From positions 434,001 through 498,000 of the forward strand of contig NZ_CADEAR010000001.1 in NCBI RefSeq assembly GCF_902825325.1: a stretch of DNA of 64,000 nucleotides, given 5' to 3'. A model generated the notes under the pieces. That model had not been told where the DNA came from and did not search any database. It was given only the letters and a program-made list of their open reading frames with translations. Positions 45,773 to 54,631 of the stretch are shown here, piece by piece (the stretch's first letter is position 1; each line of letters starts with the position of its first letter). Source of the DNA: Brucella tritici (lineage in GTDB: Bacteria > Pseudomonadota > Alphaproteobacteria > Rhizobiales > Rhizobiaceae). The position numbers and the translations under genes are program-made.

Positions 45773-46237
45773 ATGACCACAGCTATTATCGCTGGGACCA
45801 CTAACGTTGACTTCAAGCATCAGGCCCGCCGTCTGCGGCAGGCTTTGAGCGAGGAAGGCATCACCATCAGCCACGGCAAGGCACTCGACCTTGTGGCGCG
45901 CCAGTCCGGCACGCGTGACTGGAATACGCTTGCCGCCAATGACGTCAAGGTGGCGCCCGCGCCCGTTCAAGATGATACCGCGCCTTACCGGGTCGGGCAG
46001 CGCATTACCGGCATGTTTCATACCACGCCGTTCGATGCCCGCATCATCGCCGTCGAGGAAACGATCAAGCCCGAACTTTGGCGCATCACGCTTCAGTTCG
46101 ATCCGGCCATTGACGTGGCGGTTTCGCCGAACCTCTCAATGCGGCGCAGGCGTTATACAATCGTCGTCGGCACAGATGGCAAATCCCGCCGCCTGACCGG
46201 CAGCGAAACCGGTGGCGTCGCCCTAAACGTCGGATAA
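45773..46237 (+). CDS. Glyoxalase-superfamily (Glyoxalase_8-like) protein
   Basis: A 154-residue protein. Residues about 13-55 (FKHQARRLRQAL then SHGKALDLVARQSGTRDWNTLAA) match the short domain annotated as Glyoxalase_8, which is found in small proteins of unknown role and is not itself a catalytic VOC fold. The C-terminal half contains a basic patch (RRRRYTI). An AGGAG site precedes the ATG. Function unknown. Confidence 0.75.
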   Translation: MTTAIIAGTTNVDFKHQARRLRQALSEEGITISHGKALDLVARQSGTRDWNTLAANDVKVAPAPVQDDTAPYRVGQRITGMFHTTPFDARIIAVEETIKPELWRITLQFDPAIDVAVSPNLSMRRRRYTIVVGTDGKSRRLTGSETGGVALNVG

Positions 46238-46475
46238 TTGCGTGAACTGCGTCAATGACGCATGATCCGGAAAACTTGACGCGGTTTCCAGACAGGATTA
46301 TGCGCATAACCCGACAGTCGGACTATCCGGCGCGCCTGTCCGCGCGTCGGATAATTCGCGAAACGGGTCGGGAGTTGCGACCTATTGGGCAGTTTCGGCC
46401 TCAAACATTGACTCTCGGTCAAGCTGATGTAAACCAGTTTGCAAATTGCAAATTCCCAACCGACAGGTTCAGGAC
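46238..46475. repeat. Repeat-rich leader region before leuD
   Basis: This 238-base gap contains short dyads such as GCGTCA-a-TGACGC (near 46251-46263) and several copies of CGGATAATT/GTCGGATAAT-like words, in the style of the AGAGC-bordered repeats elsewhere. The leuD promoter must lie in its distal part. I see no leader peptide rich in leucine. Confidence 0.45.
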
Positions 46476-47081
46476 ATGGATAAGTTCACCAAGCTCACGG
46501 GCGTTGCCGCCCCCCTGCCGATCGTCAATATCGATACGGACATGATCATCCCGAAGGATTACCTGAAGACGATCAAGCGCACAGGTCTGAGCAAGGGTCT
46601 TTTCGCCGAAATGCGCTTCAACGAAGACGGCACCGAAAACCCGGATTTCGTCCTGAACAAGCCGGGCTATCGCAACGCGCAGATTCTCGTTGCAGGCGAC
46701 AATTTCGGCTGTGGTTCCTCGCGCGAGCATGCGCCATGGGCTCTGCTCGATTTTGGCATCCGTTGCGTGATCTCGACCTCGTTTGCCGATATCTTCTACA
46801 ATAACTGTTTCAAGAACGGCATTCTGCCGATTAAGGTCAGCCAGGAAGATCTGGACAAACTGATGGACGACGCCTCGCGCGGCGCTAATGCGACCCTTAC
46901 CGTCGATCTCGAAGCCAAGGAAATTCACGGTCCGGATGGCGGTTCGATTTCCTTTGATGTCGATGATTTCAAGCGCCATTGCCTGCTCAACGGTCTCGAC
47001 GATATCGGCCTGACAATGGAAAAGGCTGGCAGCATCGACACATTCGAGGCCAAGCGCGCCGAACAGCGTCCCTGGGCATAA
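46476..47081 (+). CDS. leuD: 3-isopropylmalate dehydratase small subunit
   Basis: A 201-residue swivel-domain subunit that, with LeuC, isomerises 2-isopropylmalate to 3-isopropylmalate in leucine synthesis. Conserved blocks are [32 protein letters not shown] and [10 protein letters not shown]. The start at 46476 ([10 protein letters not shown]) has an AGG site and fits the family; a TTG at 46446 is unlikely. LeuC is not in the window; leuB lies 7 kb away in the other orientation. Confidence 0.96.
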   Translation: MDKFTKLTGVAAPLPIVNIDTDMIIPKDYLKTIKRTGLSKGLFAEMRFNEDGTENPDFVLNKPGYRNAQILVAGDNFGCGSSREHAPWALLDFGIRCVISTSFADIFYNNCFKNGILPIKVSQEDLDKLMDDASRGANATLTVDLEAKEIHGPDGGSISFDVDDFKRHCLLNGLDDIGLTMEKAGSIDTFEAKRAEQRPWA

Positions 47082-47154
47082 TGTCGGAAAGCGTTATATA
47101 TGGCTTGCAAGAGCCCGGTGGCCTGAGACATTGAATAGGACACGATTGGCTGGA

Positions 47155-47577
47155 ATGGCCCGAGAAGATCAAAGCGGCGACTGGGCGGGACGTCTCTCGC
47201 CCTCGCTGGACGAAATCGAATCCATCGCGATTGAAGCTCTTGCGCATCTGCCGCAGGAGTTTCGTGCGTTGTGCGGTGACATAGTCATCCAGATCGCCGA
47301 CTTTCCTGACGATCAGATCATAGAGGATATGGGGCTGGAGACGCCTTTCGACCTGCTCGGTCTTTTTGAAGGTCGAGGCATCGGCGAACGTTTCAGCCTG
47401 CAGACTGGCGAAGGTCCGAACCGCATTACGCTCTACCGTCGCGCGATCCTTGACTATTGGTCCGAACATGAAGAAGTGCTGGGTGATATCATCACGCATG
47501 TGCTGATCCACGAAATCGGCCACCATTTCGGCCTGTCCGACGACGATATGGAAAATATCGAGGCACAGGCGGAATAG
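47155..47577 (+). CDS. Metallopeptidase-like zincin (DUF1025 family)
   Basis: A 140-residue protein with the zinc-binding motif HEIGHHFG starting at residue 119 and the family block LGLFEGRGIGER. The fold is a minimal zincin; substrates are unknown. The start at 47155 (MAREDQSG) is taken over a TTG at 47131. It lies 73 bases after leuD and may share its transcript. Confidence 0.85.
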   Translation: MAREDQSGDWAGRLSPSLDEIESIAIEALAHLPQEFRALCGDIVIQIADFPDDQIIEDMGLETPFDLLGLFEGRGIGERFSLQTGEGPNRITLYRRAILDYWSEHEEVLGDIITHVLIHEIGHHFGLSDDDMENIEAQAE

Positions 47578-47595
47578 AACGTCCCGACAATTGAA

Positions 47596-47620
47596 AAAGG
47601 CGCCCCAACAGGGCGCCTTT
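47596..47620. terminator. Bidirectional terminator between zincin and ohr genes
   Basis: AAAGGCGCCC (47596-47605) and GGGCGCCTTT (47611-47620) form a perfect 10-bp stem with a CAACA loop, between convergent stops at 47577 and 47632. Confidence 0.85.
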
Positions 47621-47631
47621 ATCGCATTATA

Positions 47632-48054
47632 TCAGGCCACGCTCAGACGGACATCAATGTTGCCACGCGTTGCATGGGAGTATGGGCAGACAATATGTGC
47701 CGCCTGAACCAGCTCTTCCGCCTTCGCCTTATCCACGCCCGGCAGCGCAACCTGCAGCGCCACATCCAGACCGAAGCCGGTGCCATCCTCACGCGGACCG
47801 ATACCAACCGTCGCGGTCACGGTGCTGTCAGCGGAAATCGACACCTTTTCTTTCGCCGCGACGAATTTCAGGGCGCCGAGGAAGCAGGCCGCATAGCCTG
47901 AAGCAAAAAGCTGTTCTGGGTTGGTGCCCTCGCCACCAGAGCCGCCGAGTTCCTTCGGTGTATCGAGAACGACGCTGAGCCGTCCGTCGGCAGTCTTGGC
48001 GCTGCCGGTACGGCCACCGGTTGCTGTGGATTGGGTTGTGTACAGAATTGGCAT
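47632..48054 (-). CDS. ohr: Organic hydroperoxide resistance peroxidase
   Basis: A 140-residue Ohr thiol peroxidase that reduces organic and fatty-acid hydroperoxides. The peroxidatic Cys (about C57, GYAACFLG) and resolving Cys (about C123, HIVCPYSHATRGN) are both present. The start at 48054 (MPILYTTQSTA) follows AGGAGA and matches the family; the upstream extension is not conserved. It is divergent from ohrR, the classic arrangement. Confidence 0.95.
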   Translation of the reverse strand: MPILYTTQSTATGGRTGSAKTADGRLSVVLDTPKELGGSGGEGTNPEQLFASGYAACFLGALKFVAAKEKVSISADSTVTATVGIGPREDGTGFGLDVALQVALPGVDKAKAEELVQAAHIVCPYSHATRGNIDVRLSVA

Positions 48055-48118
48055 TTGGCTTCTCCTTTGGTTTGTCTCCGCAGCCAAATTTGCAGATTAT
48101 TAAATTGCACACAATCTA

Positions 48119-48169
48119 ATTTTGCAAAATATAATCTCACAACTATGTGATGCGCAATCCAATTGCGCA
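48119..48169. promoter_or_regulatory. ohr/ohrR divergent operator region
   Basis: TGCGCAAT-cca-ATTGCGCA (48151-48158 and 48162-48169) is a perfect palindrome 31 bases before the ohrR start. A second palindrome ATTTTGCAAAAT lies at 48119-48130 toward ohr. Such AT-rich dyads with TTGC/GCAA cores are the usual targets of OhrR-type MarR repressors, so both genes are probably controlled from here. Confidence 0.65.
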
Positions 48170-48200
48170 TGATGTATATATTTGCCAAGGAGTTATCACG

Positions 48201-48656
48201 ATGAAGCGCGACGATCAGGATTCCAATCTTGGCCTTTCCAACATGGTCTGCTTTGCGATCTATTCGACCGCGAATGCGCTGACACGCGCCTATCAACCGA
48301 TCCTCAGCAAACTCGACCTTACCTATCCGCAATTTCTGGTAATGATCGTGCTCTGGGAACAGGACAACCGAACCGTCTCTGAGATTGGCGCAAAGCTCAA
48401 TCTGGATTCAGGAACCCTGACCCCACTGCTGAAACGCCTTGAAGCCGCCGGACGGATCGCACGTCGGCGTGACCCGCAGGATGAGCGGCAGGTCCGCATC
48501 ACATTGACTGACGAAGGCAAGGCACTGCGCAAGGAAGCCGAGAGCATCCCCGAACAGGTGTTCTGCGCATTTGGTCAGCCCATCGATGAGTTGCAGGATT
48601 TACGCACGCGATTGCTCAATATACGCGGCAATCTCGCAGAGAGCATTTCCCGCTAG
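48201..48656 (+). CDS. ohrR: Organic-hydroperoxide-sensing repressor OhrR (MarR family)
   Basis: A 151-residue MarR-type regulator. The reactive Cys near residue 17 (NMVCFAIYS) with Tyr residues of the next helices is the sensing site of OhrR; a winged helix follows (LDSGTLTPLLKRLEAAG). A second Cys near 124 (VFCAFG) could form an intersubunit disulfide as in two-Cys OhrR. The start at 48201 has AAGGAG upstream. It represses the divergent ohr gene until peroxides oxidise the Cys. Confidence 0.92.
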   Translation: MKRDDQDSNLGLSNMVCFAIYSTANALTRAYQPILSKLDLTYPQFLVMIVLWEQDNRTVSEIGAKLNLDSGTLTPLLKRLEAAGRIARRRDPQDERQVRITLTDEGKALRKEAESIPEQVFCAFGQPIDELQDLRTRLLNIRGNLAESISR

Positions 48657-48756
48657 AGCATAATCCGACCGGAGTGAAACGAGGATCGATAAGATTATGC
48701 TTCAAATAAAAGAGGTTAGAGCGCCGATCTGATTCAATCAGATCGAAACGCGCTCT
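48656..48756. repeat. Rhizobiales-type intergenic mosaic repeat
   Basis: From the last base of the ohrR stop codon, AGAGCATAATCCG is followed by a structured half. Outer arms AGAGCGC (48718-48724) pair with GCGCTCT (48750-48756), and inner arms GATCTGATT (48726-48734) pair with AATCAGATC (48736-48744). It is the third AGAGC-bordered element adjoining a stop codon in this window. Confidence 0.7.
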
Positions 48757-48761
48757 AACAA

Positions 48762-48787
48762 AAAAGCGCCGGTTTCCCGGCGCTTTT
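48762..48787. terminator. Bidirectional terminator between ohrR and asd
   Basis: AAAAGCGCCGG (48762-48772) and CCGGCGCTTTT (48777-48787) form a perfect 11-bp stem with a TTTC loop. Confidence 0.85.
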
Positions 48788-48812
48788 CGTTGTCTGTACT
48801 GAACGCTGCGGA

Positions 48813-49847
48813 TCAGGCAGCAAGTGCCTTTGGCTTGATAAGGCCACGTGCGACCAGCAATTCAGCGATCTGGATCGTGTTGAGAGCAGCGCCCTTGCGC
48901 AGATTGTCGGAAACAACCCACAGTGCCAGACCATTCTCAACCGTGATGTCCTCGCGGATACGGCTGATATAGGTCGCATCTTCGCCTGCGGATTCATAAG
49001 GCGTGATGTAGCCGCCGTTCTCATGCTTGTCGACAACCTGGCAGCCCGGAGCTTCACGCAGAATCTCGCGTGCTTCTTCCGGCGTAATCGGGTTTTCGAA
49101 CTCGATATTGACCGCTTCGGAGTGACCGATGAAGACCGGAACGCGAACAGCCGTTGCCGTCAGCTTGATCTTGGGATCGAGCATCTTTTTGGTTTCGGCC
49201 ACCATCTTCCATTCTTCCTTGGTGTAGCCGTCTTCCATGAAGACATCGATATGCGGGATCACGTTGAACGCGATGCGCTTGGTGAACTTCTTCGCCGTGA
49301 CAGGATCGGCCACGAAAACAGCGCGTGACTGTTCGAACAGCTCATCCATGCCTTCCTTGCCCGCGCCGGAAACTGACTGGTAGGTCGACACGACGACGCG
49401 CTTGATCTTCGCAGCATCGTGCAGCGGCTTCAGAGCCACGACGAGTTGGGCTGTCGAGCAGTTCGGGTTGGCAATGATGTTCTTCTTGCGGAAGCCTTCG
49501 ACTGCGTCCGGGTTCACTTCCGGCACGATCAGAGGCACTTCCGAGTCATAACGCCAGGCCGAGGAATTATCGATGACGACACAACCCTGCTTGCCGATCT
49601 TCGGCGACCATTCCTTAGAAATCTCGCCACCAGCAGACATCAGGCAGATGTCCGTATCGGAGAAATCATATGTGTCGAGCGCCTTGACCTTCAGCGTCCG
49701 GTCGCCATAGGACACTTCCGTGCCCTGGCTGCGGCGCGATGCAAGCGCGACAACTTCGTCAGCCGGAAAGCCGCGTTCTTCGAGGATATTGAGCATTTCG
49801 CGCCCGACATTTCCGGTGGCGCCGACAACTGCAACCTTGAAACCCAT
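48813..49847 (-). CDS. asd: Aspartate-semialdehyde dehydrogenase
   Basis: A 344-residue NADP enzyme converting aspartyl phosphate to aspartate semialdehyde, the branch point to lysine, diaminopimelate, threonine and methionine. NADP motif GATGNVG (9-15), catalytic Cys at residue 130 (NPNCSTAQ) and catalytic His in IGHSEAV are intact. The start at 49847 (MGFKVAVVGA) follows AGGAGA; the frame open to 50048 is a shadow. It is probably essential for the cell wall. Confidence 0.96.
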   Translation of the reverse strand: MGFKVAVVGATGNVGREMLNILEERGFPADEVVALASRRSQGTEVSYGDRTLKVKALDTYDFSDTDICLMSAGGEISKEWSPKIGKQGCVVIDNSSAWRYDSEVPLIVPEVNPDAVEGFRKKNIIANPNCSTAQLVVALKPLHDAAKIKRVVVSTYQSVSGAGKEGMDELFEQSRAVFVADPVTAKKFTKRIAFNVIPHIDVFMEDGYTKEEWKMVAETKKMLDPKIKLTATAVRVPVFIGHSEAVNIEFENPITPEEAREILREAPGCQVVDKHENGGYITPYESAGEDATYISRIREDITVENGLALWVVSDNLRKGAALNTIQIAELLVARGLIKPKALAA

Positions 49848-49861
49848 TTCTCGTCTCCTGT

Positions 49862-49936
49862 CCCTCTCCGCTTCCAGATTCGGAACCCCGCAGGCCACGC
49901 GGGACTTCCGCCCCCGGGCCAGACCCGGGGAGAGGG
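49862..49936. repeat. Structured GC-rich element upstream of asd
   Basis: An outer stem CCCTCT (49862-49867)/AGAGGG (49931-49936) encloses two hairpins: CCCGC (49887-49891)/GCGGG (49899-49903) and CCCCGGG (49912-49918)/CCCGGGG (49924-49930). It lies just upstream of the asd ribosome site. Whether it is a dispersed repeat or an mRNA leader structure cannot be told from one copy. Confidence 0.5.
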
Positions 49937-49953
49937 CGAGCAGGCCAAGGGAA

Positions 49954-50079
49954 TCAGACCGTTTTCGTGGTCGTTTTAGTAATGGCCGTGAGTGTTTTGG
50001 AAATCGAAGGCATGCGCGCTGCCCCGGCAAAAATGCCGGCAGTTCCAAGCGAAACTGACGCTACGTTGACGCGATCCAC
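49954..50079 (-). CDS. Possible 41-residue small protein upstream of asd
   Basis: A GTG-initiated frame with a strong ribosome site (GAAGGAGAA about seven bases upstream) encodes 41 residues, VDRVNVASVSLG then TAGIFAGAARMP and a Thr/Lys-rich tail. It lies in a 537-base gap (49848-50384) that otherwise holds only the structured element before asd and the MFS promoter region. No homologue is known to me. The good ribosome site is the only strong support, so this remains tentative. Confidence 0.3.
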   Translation of the reverse strand: MDRVNVASVSLGTAGIFAGAARMPSISKTLTAITKTTTKTV

Positions 50080-50384
50080 GCGGGTTCTCCTTCGTTCGCC
50101 ACTGCTTTTACGCGGTTTATGGATGGAGTCAATTCTCCAACCCTTCAAGGAGCGCATTTTTTGGCGCTTTATTAATTTTCCCTAGTATTTCAAGCCGTCA
50201 GTTCTGTCTCATACTAAAGACTACTGCACGAATCCCCTTTTTCGGTTCATCATGCAAGTGTGAGGAGAGCGCCCGGACAGTTGAGAGGAACTGTTCCCGG
50301 CGCATCAGGCGAACTTCATTTACCCGGTGAAGAAGGATCGTCTTACATTTGCCCGTCAGGGGCTCTGTTTGGGAGGACAGATTA

Positions 50385-52280
50385 ATGGCAGTCTCGTCAA
50401 GTGCCGATGTCGGCACGCAGAAAATGACGAGCGAAGAACGCAAGGTGATCTTTGCGTCATCGCTTGGTACCGTCTTCGAATGGTACGACTTCTATCTCTA
50501 CGGAACGCTTGCAGCCTTCATCGGCGCAGCCTTCTTCAACGAATATCCGGAAGCAACCCGAAACATCTTCGTTCTGCTCGCTTTCGCGGCAGGCTTTCTC
50601 GTCCGTCCGTTCGGCGCACTCGTTTTCGGACGCATCGGCGATCTCGTCGGCCGTAAGTACACATTCCTTGTTACCATCGTCATCATGGGCGCGTCCACGT
50701 TCCTCGTGGGTGTCCTGCCTGGCTCGGCCACGCTTGGCATTTTCGCACCGATCATCCTGATCGCCCTGCGCATGCTGCAGGGCCTGGCACTCGGTGGCGA
50801 ATATGGCGGCGCTGCAACCTATGTTGCGGAACATGCTCCGAACAATCGGCGCGGCTTCTTCACGTCATGGATCCAGACCACGGCAACGCTCGGCCTGTTC
50901 CTGTCGCTGCTGGTGATCCTCGGCATCCAGGCGGTGTTGAGCAAGGAAGCCTTCGCCGCCTGGGGCTGGCGCATTCCGTTCCTCGTGTCCATCGTCCTGC
51001 TCGGCATTTCCGTGTGGATCCGCATGCAGATGAGCGAGTCGCCTGCATTCAAGCGCATGAAGGAAGAAGGCAAGACCTCCAAAGCCCCGCTTTCCGAAGC
51101 ATTCGGCCAGTGGAAGAACGCCAAGATCGCACTCATCGCCCTCTTCGGCCTCACTGCCGGTCAGGCCGTCGTGTGGTATTGCGGTCAGTTCTACGCCCTG
51201 TTCTTCCTCCAGAACGTTCTGAAGGTCGAAAACCAGTCGGCAAATATCATGGTTGCCATCGCGCTCCTGATCGGCACCGGCGGTTTCGTCTTCTTCGGCT
51301 GGCTGTCGGACAAGATCGGTCGCAAGCCGATCATCATGGCAGGTCTTCTGCTTGCTGCCGTAACTTACTTCCCGCTGTTCAAAGCTCTCACCGGTGCTGC
51401 AAACCCGGCTCTCGCACAGGCTGAACAGACCATCAAGGCAACCGTTACTGCTGCCCCCGGCGATTGTAACTTCCAGTTCAACGCCACCGGCACGTCGAAG
51501 TTCACCACGTCTTGCGATGTCGCGACAAGCTTCCTCGCCAAGAGCTCGGTGCCTTATGAAATCGTGCAGACAGCAGCAGCCGGCACCGCGGCAACCGTCA
51601 CGATCGGCGACAGCACGATCACGTCTTACGACGCGGTTCAGGCTGGAGCAGATGCTGCGGCCAAGCAGTCGGCCCTGTCTCACGACGTGAACCTTGCCCT
51701 GCAGAAGGCCGGTTTCCCGCTCGTTCGCGACCCTGCGAAAGTGACGGACAGCAAGCTTGATGCATTCGTCGCCGCCAATCCGGAACTTCAGCTGAATGCC
51801 GAAGCCATCCGCGGCGGAGACAAGACCATGGTTCCGGCTGCCGATCTGGTGAAGCAGAAGCTTCTGACCCAGACCGAAGCTGACGGCCTTGGCGTCAGCA
51901 CCGATCAGGCTGTCTACACTATCCCGAATGCCGGTGCGTTCAAGATGGTCGCCGACCCTGCACAGGTGAACTGGTTCCTGACAATCGCCATCCTGACCAT
52001 CCTCGTCATCTACGTGACGATGGTGTACGGCCCGATTGCCGCGATCCTCGTCGAGATGTTCCCGACCCGCATCCGCTACACCGGCATGTCGCTGCCATAT
52101 CACATCGGCAACGGCTGGTTTGGTGGTCTGCTTCCGGCTGGCGTGTTCGCACTGAGCGCTGCCAAGGGCGACATCTATTACGGCCTCTGGTATCCGATTA
52201 TCATCGCCTCCATCACCTTTGTGATCGGCATGATCTTCGTCAAGGAAACCAAGGGCGTCGACCTGCACAAGCTCGACTAG
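50385..52280 (+). CDS. MFS metabolite:proton symporter with a large extracytoplasmic insertion
   Basis: A 631-residue transporter of the metabolite:H+ symporter type (proline/betaine, shikimate, alpha-ketoglutarate group). Twelve helices are expected, with the motifs GRIGDLVGRKYTF and LQGLALGGEYGGA in the first half. About 170 residues (roughly 345-515), hydrophilic and with two Cys (DCNFQF, TSCDVA), interrupt the second half between the helix ending FPLFKAL and the one starting WFLTIAIL. Usual family length is about 430-450. The start at 50385 follows GGGAGGA. Substrate unknown. Confidence 0.9.
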   Translation: MAVSSSADVGTQKMTSEERKVIFASSLGTVFEWYDFYLYGTLAAFIGAAFFNEYPEATRNIFVLLAFAAGFLVRPFGALVFGRIGDLVGRKYTFLVTIVIMGASTFLVGVLPGSATLGIFAPIILIALRMLQGLALGGEYGGAATYVAEHAPNNRRGFFTSWIQTTATLGLFLSLLVILGIQAVLSKEAFAAWGWRIPFLVSIVLLGISVWIRMQMSESPAFKRMKEEGKTSKAPLSEAFGQWKNAKIALIALFGLTAGQAVVWYCGQFYALFFLQNVLKVENQSANIMVAIALLIGTGGFVFFGWLSDKIGRKPIIMAGLLLAAVTYFPLFKALTGAANPALAQAEQTIKATVTAAPGDCNFQFNATGTSKFTTSCDVATSFLAKSSVPYEIVQTAAAGTAATVTIGDSTITSYDAVQAGADAAAKQSALSHDVNLALQKAGFPLVRDPAKVTDSKLDAFVAANPELQLNAEAIRGGDKTMVPAADLVKQKLLTQTEADGLGVSTDQAVYTIPNAGAFKMVADPAQVNWFLTIAILTILVIYVTMVYGPIAAILVEMFPTRIRYTGMSLPYHIGNGWFGGLLPAGVFALSAAKGDIYYGLWYPIIIASITFVIGMIFVKETKGVDLHKLD

Positions 52281-52298
52281 TCAACGCGCCTAGAACGA

Positions 52299-52327
52299 GA
52301 AAACGCCGCCTGATGGGCGGCGTTTTC
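52299..52327. terminator. Bidirectional terminator between MFS gene and ada
   Basis: Perfect 12-base arms GAAAACGCCGCC (52299-52310) and GGCGGCGTTTTC (52316-52327) with a 5-base loop, between convergent stops at 52280 and 52344. Confidence 0.85.
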
Positions 52328-52343
52328 ATGTTCGCCTGATGAT

Positions 52344-53396
52344 CTATCTGCGATATTGCGCTTCGATTTCAATCAGCTTCTGCTTGCGCCAGAGACCGCC
52401 GCCATAACCGGTCAACGACCCATCCGCGCCAATCACACGATGGCATGGAATGACGATGGCAATCTGGTTTGCCCCATTGGCCCGGGCGACGGCGCGCACG
52501 GCAAGCGGTTTTTCCATGGCCTGCGCCAGTTCACTGTAACTGCGCGTCTCTCCGGCCCGAATGTTCTGAAGTTCACGCCAGACCCCTTGCGTAAAAGCAC
52601 TGCCATGCAGCACCAGTGACAAATCGAACGTCGGAGAATTGCCGTCGAAGAAGGCATTCAACTGTTGCTCGACGAGATCATGGGTGCTGAAACGACCAAT
52701 CCCCAGATCACCGCGACAGGTAGCATAGAGTTTCTTCAGTTCCGCCGACAGCGCCTTGCGATCAGCAAACTCCAGAAGGTGCAGGCTTCGCGCATCACAG
52801 ATCGCGATCATCGTACCAAGCGGTGACTTGATCCAGTCGGCGCGCAGCAAACCATCACCCCGCAATTTGCCTGGTGGAAGGCCAAGAATACGTGCAAAGG
52901 CACTCCGAAAAGCTTCCGGGGATTCAAAACCTGCATCAATCTGGGCGTCGATGACACGCCCGCCATCGGCAAGCGCCTGGAACCCATGCCGCAAGCGCTC
53001 CTGCCGCGCCATTTCCAGAAATGTCATTCCGAAATGACGGCGGAAACTGCGGCGGACGGTCGAGAGATCGAGCCCCATTCGGGCAACATCTTCTTCGCTC
53101 CAGCGTCGTTCCGGATCGGCTTCAAGCGCATCGAGAAGCTTCTTGACGGAAGGCTCCGCCTCGGCAGCGGGTTGTAACGGATGACACCTTTTGCAGGGCC
53201 GAAAACCATCGGCCATGCATTCGGCAACCGATGCGAAAAAGCGGCAGTTTTCCTGTTTCGGTTTCCGCGCCGGACAAGTCAGGCGGCAGAAAATTCCGGT
53301 TGAGACAACACCGACATAGGCCCTGCCCTCGTAAGTGGCATCACGGGCGACAAGTGCGTCGTAGAGTTTGTTTTGATCTGGGAGCGTGAACAACAT
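52344..53396 (-). CDS. ada: Ada: methylphosphotriester/O6-methylguanine-DNA methyltransferase and activator
   Basis: A 350-residue full-length Ada protein. The N-terminal zinc domain has Cys 37, 41, 68 and 71 (FCRLTCPAR, CKRCHP), of which C37 takes the methyl from phosphotriesters. An AraC-type helix-turn-helix follows (about 90-180). The C-terminal methyltransferase has the acceptor Cys in IPCHRVIG (about C318). All parts are intact, so it should repair alkylated DNA and switch on the adaptive response. It is monocistronic with no nearby alkA or alkB. Confidence 0.94.
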   Translation of the reverse strand: MLFTLPDQNKLYDALVARDATYEGRAYVGVVSTGIFCRLTCPARKPKQENCRFFASVAECMADGFRPCKRCHPLQPAAEAEPSVKKLLDALEADPERRWSEEDVARMGLDLSTVRRSFRRHFGMTFLEMARQERLRHGFQALADGGRVIDAQIDAGFESPEAFRSAFARILGLPPGKLRGDGLLRADWIKSPLGTMIAICDARSLHLLEFADRKALSAELKKLYATCRGDLGIGRFSTHDLVEQQLNAFFDGNSPTFDLSLVLHGSAFTQGVWRELQNIRAGETRSYSELAQAMEKPLAVRAVARANGANQIAIVIPCHRVIGADGSLTGYGGGLWRKQKLIEIEAQYRR

Positions 53397-53461
53397 GCCA
53401 CTATTCTTATGCAGCGGAGCATGAATTTACAGCCTCAAATCGGGCACTTATTCAAAAAAGA

Positions 53462-53494
53462 AAAGCCCGCCATGCAAGGTGCATGGCGGGCTTT
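53462..53494 (-). terminator. Rho-independent terminator of leuB
   Basis: A perfect 14-bp stem, AAAGCCCGCCATGC (53462-53475) with GCATGGCGGGCTTT (53481-53494), followed on the minus strand by TTCTTTTTT. It lies 21 bases after the leuB stop. Confidence 0.9.
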
Positions 53495-53515
53495 CATCAA
53501 GCGATCTCGTCACGC

Positions 53516-54631
53516 TTATTCAGCGGAAAGCTTCGAAAACTTGTCGAGGATGGCGTCGCCCATTTCGACAGTGCCAACCTTGGTCTTTCCTTCCGACCAG
53601 ATGTCGGCGGTGCGCAGTCCATCATCGAGAACCTGCGCAATCGCGGCTTCCAGACGGTCAGCTTCATCGACAAGGTTGAACGAATAACGCAGGCACATGG
53701 CAAGCGAAGCGATCATTGCAATCGGATTGGCAACGCCCTTGCCAGCGATATCCGGTGCAGAACCGTGGACGGGCTCATAAAGCGCCTTGCGCTTGCCGGT
53801 TTTGGAATCGACAGCGCCAAGCGAAGCGGACGGCAGCATGCCGAGCGAGCCGGTCAGCATTGCAGCAACGTCCGACAGCATGTCGCCGAACAGATTGTCC
53901 GTCACGATAACGTCGAACTGCTTCGGCCAGCGCACGAGCTGCATGCCGCCAGCGTCGGCCAGCATATGCTCCAGTTCCACATCGGCATGCTTTTCCTTGT
54001 GGCGAGCGGTGACGACCTGATTCCACAGGACGCCCGACTTCATCACATTGCGTTTTTCCATCGACGTGACCTTGTTGCGGCGCGTGCGCGCCAGCTCGAA
54101 GGCAACATCGGCGATGCGCTCGATTTCGTAGGTGTCATAGACCTGCGTATCAATACCGCGCTTCTGGCCATTGCCGAGGTCGATGATTTCCTTCGGTTCA
54201 CCGAAGTAAACGCCGCCGGTCAGCTCGCGCAGGATGAGGATGTCGAGACCCTCGATCACTTCCGGCTTCAGCGAAGAAGAATGGGCCAGAGCCGGGTAGC
54301 AGATGGCCGGACGCAGATTTGCATAGAGCTGCATGTCCTTACGCAGACGCAGAAGACCGGCTTCTGGACGCACTTCATAAGGCACATCGTCCCACTTCGG
54401 ACCGCCAACAGCGCCGAACAGCGTGGCATCGGCAGCCAGCGCCTTCTCCATATCAGCATCCGAAATCGCCTGACCGTGCGCGTCGTAAGCGCAGCCGCCA
54501 ACCAGACCTTCTTCGGTTTCAAAGCCGAGATTGAGGCCCGAGTTGAGGAAAGCGATGATCTTGCGGACCTCCGCCATCGCCTCTGGGCCGATGCCGTCGC
54601 CGGGCAGGAGAAGGAGTTTTCTGGATGCCAT
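53516..54631 (-). CDS. leuB: 3-isopropylmalate dehydrogenase
   Basis: A 371-residue NAD enzyme catalysing the oxidative decarboxylation step of leucine synthesis. Conserved blocks are [10 protein letters not shown] at the N-terminus, the ANLRPA substrate loop, [10 protein letters not shown] for metal binding and [11 protein letters not shown] for NAD. The start at 54631 ([12 protein letters not shown]) fits; the extension to 54673 has no support. A 285-base gap upstream (54632-54916) shows no further gene. Confidence 0.96.
   Translation of the reverse strand: MASRKLLLLPGDGIGPEAMAEVRKIIAFLNSGLNLGFETEEGLVGGCAYDAHGQAISDADMEKALAADATLFGAVGGPKWDDVPYEVRPEAGLLRLRKDMQLYANLRPAICYPALAHSSSLKPEVIEGLDILILRELTGGVYFGEPKEIIDLGNGQKRGIDTQVYDTYEIERIADVAFELARTRRNKVTSMEKRNVMKSGVLWNQVVTARHKEKHADVELEHMLADAGGMQLVRWPKQFDVIVTDNLFGDMLSDVAAMLTGSLGMLPSASLGAVDSKTGKRKALYEPVHGSAPDIAGKGVANPIAMIASLAMCLRYSFNLVDEADRLEAAIAQVLDDGLRTADIWSEGKTKVGTVEMGDAILDKFSKLSAE

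Noticed and set aside
49967-50185. 72-residue plus-strand frame upstream of the MFS gene
   Set aside because: No ribosome site and it lies opposite the better supported small minus-strand frame; composition not convincing.
52986-53177. CRISPR or direct-repeat array
   Set aside because: Checked along with the rest of the window: no regularly spaced direct repeats of 25-40 bases were seen anywhere.
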